DNA of 64,000 nucleotides from CAMREV01 sp051650525 (GTDB taxonomy: Bacteria > Bacillota_I > Bacilli_A > Mycoplasmatales > Mycoplasmoidaceae), in the NCBI GenBank assembly GCA_051650525.1, contig JBOFJE010000012.1, positions 62,001 through 126,000 on the forward strand, written 5' to 3'. Shown here piece after piece: positions 31,442 to 43,002 of this stretch (within the stretch, counting starts at the first letter, position 1; the number at the start of each line of letters is the position of its first letter). The notes beneath the pieces are model-generated. The model was given only the letters and a program-made list of their open reading frames with translations. It did no database searches and was not told where the DNA came from. A program made the translations under genes and the position numbers.

Positions 31442-33406
31442 TTATATCATTTTATTTGCCTTTAATATATTCATTAATTTTAAAGAGTCAAATCCTTTTT
31501 TCCCATAAAGGATATTCCCATCCATGGACTCACCAAATGTGTACGCTCCAAAATGAATTGAATTTTTTGCATACTTATGTAATTCATATCACATATAATC
31601 AGAAGATGATTCAATAGTTAATAATGAATTCTTTGAATATAATATATTTTTAAGATAACTTTCACTATTTTTAATGAATAATTGTAAACAGGGAACAGAG
31701 ACTATTTTTACTTTTATTCCTATATTGTTTAACTTGTTCTTTAAGTCAATTAAAATGTCAATTTCAGATCCGCCGCCAACTAATGTTATTCAAGCATCAC
31801 TATCTTCAGAAAAGATGTAACCGCCAAATTGTGCTTTTTCAACTGAAGAAAATCCGTGACTTAAAGTCGGTTGTCTTGTAAAAACACCGATTTGAACATT
31901 GCTTTTTGAACTAAACATTTTATTGAAAACTCATTCTGTTTCAACTTCATCACATGGCCTGTAAACATATGTATTTGCAATAGCCCGAAGCATAGGTAAT
32001 TGATCATATGGTTGATGAGTTGGACCATCACCTCCTACAAGATATGAATCATGACTGAAAATATGGATTGAAGGTAACTTTTGCATTGCCCCAAGTCTTA
32101 ATGCTGGTTTCATATAATCACTAAAGACAAGAAAAGTGCTATCAATTGTTTTTAATCCATGATGCAACAAAATCCCATTTTGGATAGCTGCCATAGCAAA
32201 TTCCCTTATTCCATAAAAAATATCGCAATTACTATAATTTTTTGAAAAATCATTTTCTAAATCAATCTTTACATTAGTTGGTGAAGCAAGATCAGCACTC
32301 CCAATTAAAAATCAATCAGTTAAAATATTGTGACTAATTTGTTCTAAATATTCCTTAACATACTCCCTTGTTGCTCTATTATTAGAAAGTATCTTTTTAT
32401 GAGTAATAACATCAGATATATTTGGAAAATTTCCTTTACAATATTCATCAAATTTCTTAATCTCTTGTGAAAATTTACTTTTATATTCCTGGTAAATTTT
32501 TATCCATTTTTTATATGCAATATCGCCTCTTTCTATAACATTTTCTCTAAAAAATTTGTATATTGAATCATTAAATTGAAATTCCTCGATTGTATAATTA
32601 TTAATTGTTGAAAAATATTCTTCTTCTTTATCATCAACTTTTAATCCATGTGCTTTTTCTGAATTAGCTGCTGTTGTCCCTTCTCCTATAATTGTTTTAA
32701 CCTCAATAAAAGTTGGTTTATTACTATTCTTAGCTTTTTCAATAGATAAAGTTATTTCATTACAATCATTGCTAGAACTTATATAATTTCAATCCATAGA
32801 TTTAAATCTTAACTCTAAATTCTCAATAAAGGTTTTATTAACATTACCATCAATTTGATAATCATTTGAATCATGAATAACAATTAACTTATTTAATTTT
32901 AACTTTCCAGCAAGAGACATGGATTCATAACTAATGCCTTCTTGTAAACAACCATCTCCAACTAAACAATATGTATAATGGTCAATCAATCCTTTTAAAT
33001 TTCCAAAAATACTTGAAAGGTGAACTTCAGCTATTGCCATTCCAACTGACATAGCAACCCCTTGTCCTAATGGGCCTGTTGATGCATCTATATAGTTATC
33101 AACTTCATATTCAGGATGACCAGGAGTTTTAGAACCCTCTTGCTTATGATTTTTAATATCATCAATTGAAAGTATTCCAGCAAAATGTAAAATAGAATAA
33201 ATTGATAAACTCCCATGACCTGCACTTAATACAAATCTATCTCTATTTATTCACTTTGGGTTATCTTTTTTTATATTAATGAATTTTGTAAATAAAGTAT
33301 ATGTTAATGGAGCAGCAGACATTGCCATCCCAGTATGTCCTTGTTTTGCCTTTTTAATAGCATTTAATGATAATGCTCTCATTGCAATTAAATGTTCATT
33401 GCTCAT
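31442..33406 (-). CDS. tkt: Transketolase
   Basis: A 654-residue thiamine-diphosphate enzyme of the non-oxidative pentose phosphate pathway. It shows KAKQGHTGMAMSAAP at the start, RFVLSAGHGS, ASTGPLGQGVAMSVGMA, and the cofactor motif GDGCLQEGISYESM, then the late HDSYLVGGDGPTHQP. Many TGA Trp codons break the frame under the standard code but no other stops occur. The start ATG has GGAG 6 bases upstream. Confidence 0.95.
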
Positions 33407-33462
33407 TTTATCTCCACTTATACTAATTTTATTATAGTAGCATTTTAAAATTACTATATGTA

Positions 33463-35433
33463 TTATTTATTTTCAATTTCAATAATCATATCTCTTAAAT
33501 AGGCTGCTCGCTCATATTCTTGCTTCTTAGCAGCATTTTTCATCTGTATTTTTAAACTTATTAACATTTGTTTCTTATCTTTAGATACAATTTTAATTTC
33601 TTTTTTATTTTTACATAATTCTAAAATTTTTTCTGATATATTAGAAAATTCTTCATCAATGGGTTTAGAAATCTGTATAGGGGTAAGGTTATTTTCTTTA
33701 TTATATTTAATTTGAATGTCTCTTCTACGATTAGTCTCTTTTATAGCATGATCCATGGCAGGAGTAATAATATCAGCAAACATGTAAACACACCCATTTA
33801 GATTTCTTGAAGCTCTCCCTATTAATTGTATTAAAGATTTATCACTTCTAAAAAATCCTGGCTTGTCGGCATCAATAATAATAACTGTAGAAACTTCTGG
33901 TAAATCTAATCCTTCTCTTAATAAATTTATTCCTACAATTGCATCAATTGTCCCTTTTCTTAATTCATTTAAAATTGCAACTCTTTCTAAAGTCTTAATG
34001 TTGTTATGCAAAAACATTGTCTTTATGTTATTTTCATTTAAATAATTCGTTAATTCTTCAGACATTTTAATAGTTAAAACTGTTATTATTGTCCTTGAAT
34101 TATTTTTTATATTATTCTGAATAATTTTCCTTACTTCATTTATTTGATCAGACGATGGTTTTATAAAAATCTCAGGATCAACTAAAAATGTTGGTCTTAC
34201 TATTTGTTCTACTACATAATTATTTGAATCTTTTACTTCATATTCACTAGGTGTTGCTGAAACATAAATTACTTTTTTTTGCAATCTTTCAAATTCTTGA
34301 TAATTTAATGGTCTATTATCAAGTGCAGATGGAAGTCTAAAACCATAATCAACTAAGGAGCTCTTTCTAGAATAATCTGTATTATACATACCTCTAATTT
34401 GTGGCAACATTAGGTGGGATTCGTCAATAACAAGTAAAAAATCATTCTTAACAAAATCAAAAATTGTGTATGGTGTTTCCCCCTTCTTTCTAAATTCTAA
34501 ATGCCGAGAGTAATTTTCAATTCCACCACAAAACCCAAATTCTTCAATAGCTTCAATATCTCTCATCGTTCGTTCAATAATTCTTTGAGATTCAATTAAC
34601 TTATTTTCAGATTTAAAATGCTCAGATCTTGATTTTGCTTCGTTTTCAATATTATTAAGTGCTAAAGAAAGTTTATTCTTATTGGTAACATATTCATTAG
34701 CTGAATAAATTAATAAATATGGTTCTTTTGACAAACAAATTTTTTCTATCTTGCTTATCTTGGCAATTTTTTCAATTGAATCATGTAAAAAAGAAATTTG
34801 AAAAAGATATAAATCAGTAAAACCAGGGCATATTTCCACAACATCTCCATTTAAGCGAAAATTACCAATTTCAGGACTTATATCATTACGTTTATAACCT
34901 AAATTTATTAAGTCTCTAATAAATAATCTTATATTATATATTTGCCCAATTTCAATAAAAATTTTTGTTGAAGAAAAATCCTCTGATGAAACAGAAGCAT
35001 AAATTGCAGCTACAGATGCTACAACAATTACATCATCTTTTGATGCTAATGAATTTAGTGTAGAAATTCTTAGCATTTCAATTTCTTTATTTGTTTTTGA
35101 AGTTTTTTCAATATAGACATCTTTGCTTGGAATATAAGCCTCTGGTTGATAAAAATCAAAATATGAAACAAAATATTCTACATGGTTATTTGGAAAAATT
35201 TCTTTTAATTCTGAATACAATTGAGCAGCTAATGTTTTATTTGGAGCTAAAACAAAGGTTTTTAAATTTAATTTATTAATAATATTGGCAATTGTAAAGG
35301 TTTTTCCAGTGCCTGTAGCTCCAAATAATACTTGTTTATTATTATTCATTTCAAAATTTTTTATAATAGCATTAATTGCTTTCGCTTGATCACCACTTGG
35401 TTTTTTCTCAGAAATTAAATTAAAATTTGCCAT
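33463..35433 (-). CDS. uvrB: Excinuclease ABC subunit B
   Basis: A 656-residue damage-verification helicase of nucleotide excision repair. Walker A GATGTGKTF, the beta-hairpin region YFDFYQPEAYIP, DESH box, helicase motif LLREGLDLPEVS and QLIGRASRN are intact. The UVR coiled coil for UvrC binding ends the protein (QEYERAAYLRDMI). Its start overlaps the ttcA-like gene by 14 bases. Confidence 0.97.
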   Translation of the reverse strand: MANFNLISEKKPSGDQAKAINAIIKNFEMNNNKQVLFGATGTGKTFTIANIINKLNLKTFVLAPNKTLAAQLYSELKEIFPNNHVEYFVSYFDFYQPEAYIPSKDVYIEKTSKTNKEIEMLRISTLNSLASKDDVIVVASVAAIYASVSSEDFSSTKIFIEIGQIYNIRLFIRDLINLGYKRNDISPEIGNFRLNGDVVEICPGFTDLYLFQISFLHDSIEKIAKISKIEKICLSKEPYLLIYSANEYVTNKNKLSLALNNIENEAKSRSEHFKSENKLIESQRIIERTMRDIEAIEEFGFCGGIENYSRHLEFRKKGETPYTIFDFVKNDFLLVIDESHLMLPQIRGMYNTDYSRKSSLVDYGFRLPSALDNRPLNYQEFERLQKKVIYVSATPSEYEVKDSNNYVVEQIVRPTFLVDPEIFIKPSSDQINEVRKIIQNNIKNNSRTIITVLTIKMSEELTNYLNENNIKTMFLHNNIKTLERVAILNELRKGTIDAIVGINLLREGLDLPEVSTVIIIDADKPGFFRSDKSLIQLIGRASRNLNGCVYMFADIITPAMDHAIKETNRRRDIQIKYNKENNLTPIQISKPIDEEFSNISEKILELCKNKKEIKIVSKDKKQMLISLKIQMKNAAKKQEYERAAYLRDMIIEIENK

Positions 35434-36217
35434 TTTCTTCCCTTAAAATTAATAATTCAGGATGATTAATTTCTTTATTCTTATCAAACCAGAGATCATA
35501 TTGTTCTTTATTTAAAAGCATTCCTAAAAAATTCTTATAAGAAGCATTCCATTTTTTATTTTCATAGAAATTTTCTTTTAAAAAATCTTTTATACTATCT
35601 CTTTGAGTGAATCCTTCCATTGGACAACCACAAGGAATTATAGGGAGTTTTAATAATTTGACTATTTTTATTATATCTTTCTCTCTTGTCAATATAAATG
35701 GTCTAATAAATCATATATTACTTCTATCTAAAAACATTTTTGGTTTAAATGTTGCTAACCTTCCCTCATTTATCATATTCATAAAAAAAGTCTCTATTGC
35801 ATCATCTGCATGATGCCCCATTGCTACTTTATTACAATTAAGTTTTTTTGCTTCATCAATAAGTATAGCTTTTTTCATTTTTGAACATAATGAACATTGA
35901 ATTTTACCTTTTTTTAATTGATTTTTTAATATTTCTCCCATCTTTGTTGAAACAACTGAAAATTTTATATTTTTTTTCTTTCAGTAATTAGTTATTTCTT
36001 CATAATTAATTGCACATAAATTGGTTTGTAAATGAACTCCAAATATTTCTATATCTCAATCTAAATATTTTTTCACAATTCTTTTGTATTGAGATAATGT
36101 TTCTAATAGTAACATTGAATCCTTACCGCCTGAAACGCCAACACAAATCCTATCATTATTTTCAATAATATTAAATAATTTATTAGTCTTAATGATGCTT
36201 CCAACTAAAGATTTCAC
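35420..36217 (-). CDS. TtcA-like PP-loop tRNA thiolation protein
   Basis: A 265-residue ATP-pyrophosphatase. The PP-loop SGGKDSMLLLE and CSLCSKMKK followed by GHHADDAIETFFMNM match TtcA, which thiolates C32 of tRNAs using an Fe-S cluster. A late CGC segment (IPCGCPMEGF) could supply further cluster ligands. The start GTG 36217 shares one base with the TAG of the upstream membrane gene (TAGTG). No ATG fits. It could be a related thiolase rather than TtcA itself. Confidence 0.8.
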
Positions 36218-37746
36218 TAGTTAATAAACTCCTTACCATTATGCTGCTGTTTTATCTTTGTTTTATTTGAAAACCTTAAGTAAATAAATTTATTGTACCC
36301 ATAAAATAATGAATATATAAAAACAAAAAAAGCTATAAATAAAATTATTAATCATCCTAAAACAGGGACACCAGGATAAAGATTATTAGTTTTTTTGCTA
36401 AATTCAGGCACAATTCAGGATACATCAGTTGCAAATTCAAAATGAATAGAATTGTATTTATTTAGATTAGAAAGTGGCCCATATACTGATATTTTTGTAA
36501 AAAAAGGAAGAGCATAAAGAAAAATTGTGTAAAAAATTGGATAAATTAACATTTTTCAATATGCATTAGAAAATTTTAAATGTTTCATTTTATTAATTGA
36601 TATATAGGATAAAGTATATGTAACAAACATAAATGGTGTAAAAGCATGCAAGAAAAGAGTATTAAAAAAATCAATTCCTAATAATTTTGGCGTATATCTT
36701 TCTTGATCCTTATTATTAACATCAAAATCATTGGGGAATAAAACTACTCAATAAATTATCGCAACAACAGAAATGTATGTAGAAACAAATATTAACAAAG
36801 TATTGCTCTTAAAAATATTGGCTTTTGGCTTAATCATGGTTATCAATATACATAAAAAACAAGATATGTTTGAAAATTGAGTAAAATAAGTCAAAGTACT
36901 AGCAAATGGACTCAATTTTACAAAATCTTCATATATAATGGCTTCATCTTTGTCAAGATTTCCATGTTTATTTAATCAATTTAATTTATTAGAAAATTCA
37001 GAAAAACTAAATCCGTAACTAACTCACATCATTATTATAGAACAAAAAGCAGACAACATTAATAAGTAGGAAAGAAATGTTAATCAAAAAATTCTATCAA
37101 TTTTTTTCCTTAATGTTATGACTTGAAAAAATAATCTGTGATTAATGGATTTATTTAGTGATGGGTTAAATAATGTTTTTTTTATTTCATTTTTAAATTT
37201 TAAGGAATTATTTAATTTAATTCAAAAGATGAAATAAAAAAATGGAAAAATTGATGCAAATAAAATAGTTCTATTAAATTTTTTATCAAATCTGTTTCAC
37301 TCAGTTTTAATTTCATTTTCTGTTAAATTTGAGCTGAAATTTTCATTTAAAGATTTTTTATGAAATATTCAAAAATTATTGAAAATAAATTCCCTTGCCT
37401 CGGCAAAATTCAATGATTCTTTAATTTTTAAATAATTTAAAAAAATAATTAATTGAAATAAAAAGAAAAAAATAATTAACCAAATAATTAAAATCAAAAA
37501 AGTTTCATACAAAATTATTCATCAATTGTATTCTAATAATTCACTAAGAGAGCTATAATGATTTTTTATCCAATTCTTGTGAAATCATTCATCAATATGA
37601 ATAGTAAAATCCCATCAATGAGCTTCTTTATAAATTGTGAAAGGAGCTATTACAAAAATAATTACAAATATAGTCAACCCAATTAAAAAAATTAATTGAA
37701 AAGTTGAAATAATTGCATTTATAAAAAAAACATAGCTATTTTTCAT
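36217..37746 (-). CDS. Polytopic membrane protein with YFTQ..N motif (first paralogue, 509 aa)
   Basis: A 509-residue protein with about 8 hydrophobic helices and many TGA Trp codons. The stretch STLTYFTQFSNISCFL, then MIKPKANIFKSN and IIYWVVLFP, repeats in the neighbour at 37776. The F-T-x-x-(T/S)-N pattern recalls Pr6Pr/TMEM164-like and mycoplasma DUF1600 membrane families; that link is only suggestive. AAGGA precedes ATG 37746. It ends in a one-base overlap with the TtcA-like gene. Confidence 0.65.
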
Positions 37747-37775
37747 ATTTTTGTCATCCTTATTTTATTATTATT

Positions 37776-39080
37776 TTAATTTAAATTTTTACAATTTTTA
37801 AATTTAATGCTCTTACTAATAAAACTAGCATATAGCCAAAATAATGACAAGATCAAAGTAAACAAAATGGGGGCTATAATTATATTTATTAAATAAATTA
37901 AATTACCTTTTTTTGCATTCCCGGAGATCCAAATAGTTCTTGAAGGATTAATATTAGTTCATGCTCCATATACATTAACATCAGTAAAAACAGAAATTAA
38001 AATCGATAGAGATATATAAAATAAAGGATAAAATAACATTTTAGGAACCAAAACAAAAAATCTTTCGGTCTTAAATTTATTAAAATTAATCAACAATAAT
38101 GTAAATATAAAAAATAATAATGGAGTTGAACCATGCATAAGAACAGTTTCAATAAAAATTGGTACATGGTATCAATTCATTGGCTCAAATTTTGATTTAT
38201 CATATAAAACTGTTCAATATATCAAACCAACAATAAATATATAATTTGCCAAAGAAATAGTAATTGAATTTCCTTTGAATAATTTTGCTTTAGGTCATAT
38301 TAATAAAGTTATGGCATAAACAAAACATAAGATATTTGTTAATTGAGTAAAATAAACAATGGTTCCACCTGTAGGAGTTAATGCTATAAAATTACTTGCA
38401 AGTTCAAGTGTGTTCAAATTACTTTGCCCTATATAATTTTTTTCAAAATTAAAAAAAGAAAATATATAACCAATTCAAATTGATATAAACCCAATTAATG
38501 TAGATAAAAATACTAAATAAAAGGAAAGCGCAGTTATAGTGTGAAAATTTGGTTTTCTAAAATGAAAAATATCACTTCAGAACTCTCTATGATTTATCGA
38601 TTTATCTCCATAATCATCAAATAAATATTTATATAAAGTACCATTAGATATTAACAAAGATTTTCTTATTCAATATCAAAAAGTAAATATTCCAAATAAA
38701 ACAAAAAAATAATTAACTGATTTTTCCTCAGGATTTAATTTTAAATATTTATTCAAATTTATAAAAGAAAAAATAATTGCCAAAAAATAAAAAAGAAAAC
38801 TAAATTCAAATAAAACGACCAATGTTTGATAAACTATTATTCATCCATTTATTGTAAAAATGTCAACAAAATTTCTAAAGAAATTATTACCATCAATTCC
38901 TTTATTCCAATGGTTATTAATTCATTTATCAATATTTACTGTCAAATAGTCACCATGTTTTTTTAATTGGGGGAAAGCAGAAAAAATAGTCACCAAAAAT
39001 ATTATTGAGAAAAAAAAGAAAAAAAATTGTAAAAAAGTGGTTACTGCAATAAAACTAATTGAATATTTTTTTTGATCCAT
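37776..39080 (-). CDS. Polytopic membrane protein with YFTQ..N motif (second paralogue, 434 aa)
   Basis: A 434-residue membrane protein paralogous to the previous entry. TIVYFTQLTNILCFVYA, WPKAKLFKGNS, LIYWTVLYD and the ending NVYGAWTNIN mirror motifs in the other copy. The first cytoplasm-facing region differs in length. It lies 29 bases upstream of its relative and 72 downstream of an ECF S-component. Function is unknown. The ribosome site is weak. Confidence 0.65.
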
Positions 39081-39152
39081 ATAGTAGCCTAATTATCTAA
39101 ATTAACAAAATTATTATATACAATTATTAGTTAATATATTTAATAAATATTA

Positions 39153-39797
39153 TTATTTTATTTTTCTTTTTTTTATATTTATTCTTAAATAATGATTTGA
39201 AAAAAACTCGTTACTAAAAATTAAATAAAATATTAGGGTTGATACTGGTAATTGGAAAAGTAAATTAGTGCCTATAAATTGAGCATTAAATATTAAGGAA
39301 GGAACAATGTTTTTTCATGTAATGGGAAAATATTTTTGTGGAGGCAATCATCACAAATATCCAGCAATTGTATGACATAAACATTTAAACGAATATACTA
39401 CTATTAAAATAATGCATAAATTTATTATTAGTGATATTTTACCAAACCTTCGAAGATAAATAAAAGATAAAGGAATAATTATAAAAAAATATTCGGGAAT
39501 AAAATATTCAATAGCAACCTGAAAAAAATTTAAGGCTGCAACTTTTAACATTATTCATAAAAAAGGACATAAAAATAGAAAAATTATTTTATATTTTCAT
39601 TTAAAAATTACTAAAAGACCAACAGTATAAACAACTAATTCAATTTCTAAAGAATTACCTTGTATAGGTATATATTGTCCAAAATATTTTGCTATAATTG
39701 TAAGTGAAATAAACATTGCTGTAATACAAACAGATTGTATTTCAGAAGAACTTGAGTTAAAAATATTTGTTTTTTTTCTAAAAGTTAATTTATCCAT
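39153..39797 (-). CDS. Probable ECF transporter S component (ThiT-like)
   Basis: A 214-residue protein with about six helices. The start region SEIQSVCITAMFISLTIIAKYF and the late region around CHTIAGYLWWLPP and SLIFNAQFIGTNLL resemble S components of the thiamine (ThiT) type, where aromatic residues and an Asn line the site. Ligand assignment is tentative. It starts the reverse-strand unit that runs through two membrane proteins, the TtcA-like gene and uvrB. Confidence 0.55.
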
Positions 39798-39865
39798 TTA
39801 ATAATTTCTTTTATATATATAATATTTAAATTATATACTTAAAAAAATAATAAAAGGACATAAAG

Positions 39866-40828
39866 ATGAAAAAAGTTGTCTTAATTGGTGGAGGGACTGG
39901 AATAAGTTCTTTAATTAAAGGAATAAAAGATATAAATGGTTTAGAAATTTCTGCCATTATTGCAGTAAGTGATTCAGGAGGAAATACTGAAATTATTCGA
40001 AAAATTTTTAAAATTCCTGCAATTGGTGATATTAGACAAGTAATATCAGCCTTTTCTACTAATGAAACAATTGTTAATGATGTTCTTTCTTATAGATTTA
40101 AAGAGTCTCATAAAATATTGAAAAATTATTCTCTTGGAAATTTAATAATATCTGCATTGATAGATATAGAAAAAGATTTTTATAGAGGTATTAAATCAAT
40201 CAATCATTTGTTAGATCTAAAAGGGGAGGTTATTCCAATAACTGACTATAAAGATATCACTTTATGTGCAAAATTTAATGATGGAATAGTAATTGAAGGG
40301 GAAAAGAATATTCCAAATAAAAATAGTAAAATAAAAGAAATATTTTATAAGAACCCAGAAAAAATTAAAGTAAATGAAGTAGCTATTGATAAAATTTTAA
40401 ATGCAGATTATATCATTTTAGGGCTGGGGTCTTTATATACATCACTTATTGCAAATTTAATAATTCCTGGTGTTTCTGAGTCAATTATTAAAAATAAAAA
40501 TGCAAAATTAATTTATTTTTGTAATGCCACAACTCAGCCTGGTGAAACAGATAACATGAATGCATATGACCATTTAATGGAAATTGAAAAATATATATGT
40601 CCTAATATAATTGACATTATTGTTGTTGATAATTCAAAAATAGATAAAAAGGTAATTAGCCACTATAATAAACACAAGCAATTTAAAGTAGAAATTGATG
40701 AGAATTTAATTAATTCTCACCCAATACTAATTGAGTCATCGTTAATTGATACAAATTCTAAACATATTATCCATTCAGCTCAAAAAATTGAAAAAGTATT
40801 TAGAAAAATATTAAATAATGATTATTAA
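39866..40828 (+). CDS. yvcK: YvcK/GlmR-type UDP-sugar-binding regulator (CofD family)
   Basis: A 320-residue Rossmann protein. The start VVLIGGGTGISSLIKG, AVSDSGG, PAIGDIRQVISA, LGNLIISAL, and LGLGSLYTSLIANLI are hallmarks of the family, which binds UDP-GlcNAc and controls carbon flow in Firmicutes. The role in a wall-less cell is open. The end overlaps the opposing mgtE by 3 bases. Confidence 0.9.
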   Translation: MKKVVLIGGGTGISSLIKGIKDINGLEISAIIAVSDSGGNTEIIRKIFKIPAIGDIRQVISAFSTNETIVNDVLSYRFKESHKILKNYSLGNLIISALIDIEKDFYRGIKSINHLLDLKGEVIPITDYKDITLCAKFNDGIVIEGEKNIPNKNSKIKEIFYKNPEKIKVNEVAIDKILNADYIILGLGSLYTSLIANLIIPGVSESIIKNKNAKLIYFCNATTQPGETDNMNAYDHLMEIEKYICPNIIDIIVVDNSKIDKKVISHYNKHKQFKVEIDENLINSHPILIESSLIDTNSKHIIHSAQKIEKVFRKILNNDY

Positions 40829-42315
40829 TGAAAAGGATGTAAGCAATCTTTTGATATGATTAAGAAACCAAAGCCAATTCCAAACAAAATGGAAGTTGTA
40901 ATTGAGTCAATCATTGTTGTCAATAATGGAGAAGCCATTGAAGCAGGATCAATATTCATTCTAATAGCTAATATAGGTAACAATGAACCTATTATTTTAG
41001 AGATTAAAATAGCAATGAATAGAGATAGAGAAACTCCAATACTTGCAAGTGAAGCAACTTCCATAAAATGTGAAGGTAAGTCAATTTGAGAATCATTAAT
41101 CTTTATTGGAAAATTTAACACAGCACATCTAATTCCAAAATATGCTACTAATCTAAAATAATTTATTAATGCTAAAATTGCTGCAATAACTAGTGCAACA
41201 AAAAACTCCTTCCTAATAACCCGGCTATAATCCTTTTTACTAATTTCTCCGATTGACAAGGAACGTATCATAGTGGCGGCAGATTGAGATCCAGCATTAC
41301 CACTTGTGCCACTAATAACAGGTATAATAGGTATTAAAAAAACTGTAGATAACCCTAAAGTTAACATTTCACCTTTCTGTGTAAAAAAATCAATTAAGGC
41401 TGAAGATATTGTTGAAAATAACATTAATAGGATTAATCAAAAAATTCTTGATTTTACTATCATCATTATACTTGTACTAGTATAGGGTTGATTTAATTCT
41501 GTAATTCCATACATTTTATAAATATCATCAGTAGTTTCATCAGAAATAACAGAAATAATTTCATTATCACTAATGGATCCAACAATTTGTTCTTTTTCAT
41601 TAAGCACAGCAACAGAATGAACATCAAATTTTTGAAAAATTAAAATTATCTCTTCAATTTCATCAGAAGTGTAAACTTTAATTTCATCTTGTTGAATGAT
41701 CGATTCAAGAATTTTATTTTTTTGTTTTTCTAAAAGAATATCATGGATGTGGATGCTTCCTAATAATTGATTGTCATCATTTACAACATATAAAATATCA
41801 TTTAAAGTAATTTCTTCTCTATTGTCAGAAATATATTGAGTAGCATCTGCAATTGTAGTATTAGGTTTTTGATGAAGAAAAAATGGATTCATTATTTGCC
41901 CAACTTCATCTTCATTAAATTTTGAAAGTTTAATAATTTCTTTTCTAATAGAAGGGGAAATTGAAATAAAAATTCTTTTTTTTAATTCCTTTGGAATTTC
42001 TTCTAAAAAATTAAAAGATTCATTTATTTCAAGATCTTCAAAAATTTGATAAATCAATTTACTATTTGATTTCTCAATAATATCAATTTTTAATTGATGA
42101 TTTAAAGAATCAAATATTTCTCCAATTTTATTATTTTTAGGACTAATACAATTTGCTAAAAAATATTTTAAAATTTCAATATCTTCGATTTGTTCTAGAG
42201 CTTCAACAATAATATTATTAGGTTTAATTCTGATTAATTTTTTTATATTTTTATGGTTAGCAGATTTATAAGATTGTTCTATATAATTAACTAAATTACT
42301 TTTTTTTATAGACAT
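40825..42315 (-). CDS. mgtE: Magnesium transporter MgtE
   Basis: A 496-residue Mg2+ channel. The N domain spans residues 1-135 and two CBS domains follow, both with acidic Mg2+-sensing surfaces. Five membrane helices begin near residue 285, with the signature ISGTSGNAGSQSAATMI and the selectivity region MASPLLTTMIDS. The in-frame TGA at 41434-41436 is Trp, joining regulatory and membrane parts. It follows cdaA by 30 bases. Confidence 0.95.
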
Positions 42316-42345
42316 TTTTATATCTCCTTTCTAAATATATATTAA

Positions 42346-42984
42346 CTATTTATCATATTCTAAAATTTTTCTAATTTCTAATGCAAGATCATTATGTTTT
42401 TGTGGAAGATGATGTAATTCTCCATACTGTGAATAAGAAATCAATCCAGAGGTCTCAGAAACAACAAAACTTATAGAATCATTAATTTCAGATATTCCAA
42501 GTGCTGCACGGTGTCTTGCTCCATATCTTACATCAACAAGTTTTTTTGTCATTGGCAAATAAGAAGATACAGCAATAATATTGAAGTCAGAAATCAACAT
42601 TGCTCCATCATGAAATGGAGATTTTTTATTACTAAATATTAATATACAAAATTCTGGAGAAAATTTAGCTTTCATTTCAAATCCATTATATTTAAAACCA
42701 CTTATATCATCCTTTTTCTGAATTACAATTAATGTTCCAGTCCTATCACTAGATAATGATATTAATGTGTTTGCTAAAGCATCTGAAAATCGGTACAATT
42801 TTATTTTGTGGTTCCCCTCATCTAATTTATCAGATGAAACACTATTAAATTGATTTTTAATAAAAATAATTGTGATAGTAATAGTCAATAACAAAATTAT
42901 TAGTAAAATACACAAAGAAATTGCAAGGGGAATTATAAAAAAAACTCTATCAGTAGAATGTATGCTTGATAAAAAAGTCTTCAT
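42346..42984 (-). CDS. cdaA: Diadenylate cyclase (CdaA/CdaM type)
   Basis: A 212-residue enzyme making c-di-AMP from two ATP. A single helix at residues 13-43 anchors it, as in mycoplasma CdaM, instead of the three helices of CdaA. The catalytic DGA (126-128 in FHDGAMLI) and RHR (157-159 in GARHRAALG) are intact. It lies between galU and mgtE. KtrA at 29.4 kb is a plausible target of its product. Confidence 0.92.
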   Translation of the reverse strand: MKTFLSSIHSTDRVFFIIPLAISLCILLIILLLTITITIIFIKNQFNSVSSDKLDEGNHKIKLYRFSDALANTLISLSSDRTGTLIVIQKKDDISGFKYNGFEMKAKFSPEFCILIFSNKKSPFHDGAMLISDFNIIAVSSYLPMTKKLVDVRYGARHRAALGISEINDSISFVVSETSGLISYSQYGELHHLPQKHNDLALEIRKILEYDK

Positions 42985-43002
42985 TTTTTTCCTTTATTTT
43001 TA

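Noticed and set aside
35091..35279. Forward-strand reading frame inside uvrB
   Set aside because: It is antisense to the conserved UvrB helicase domain and has no family features.
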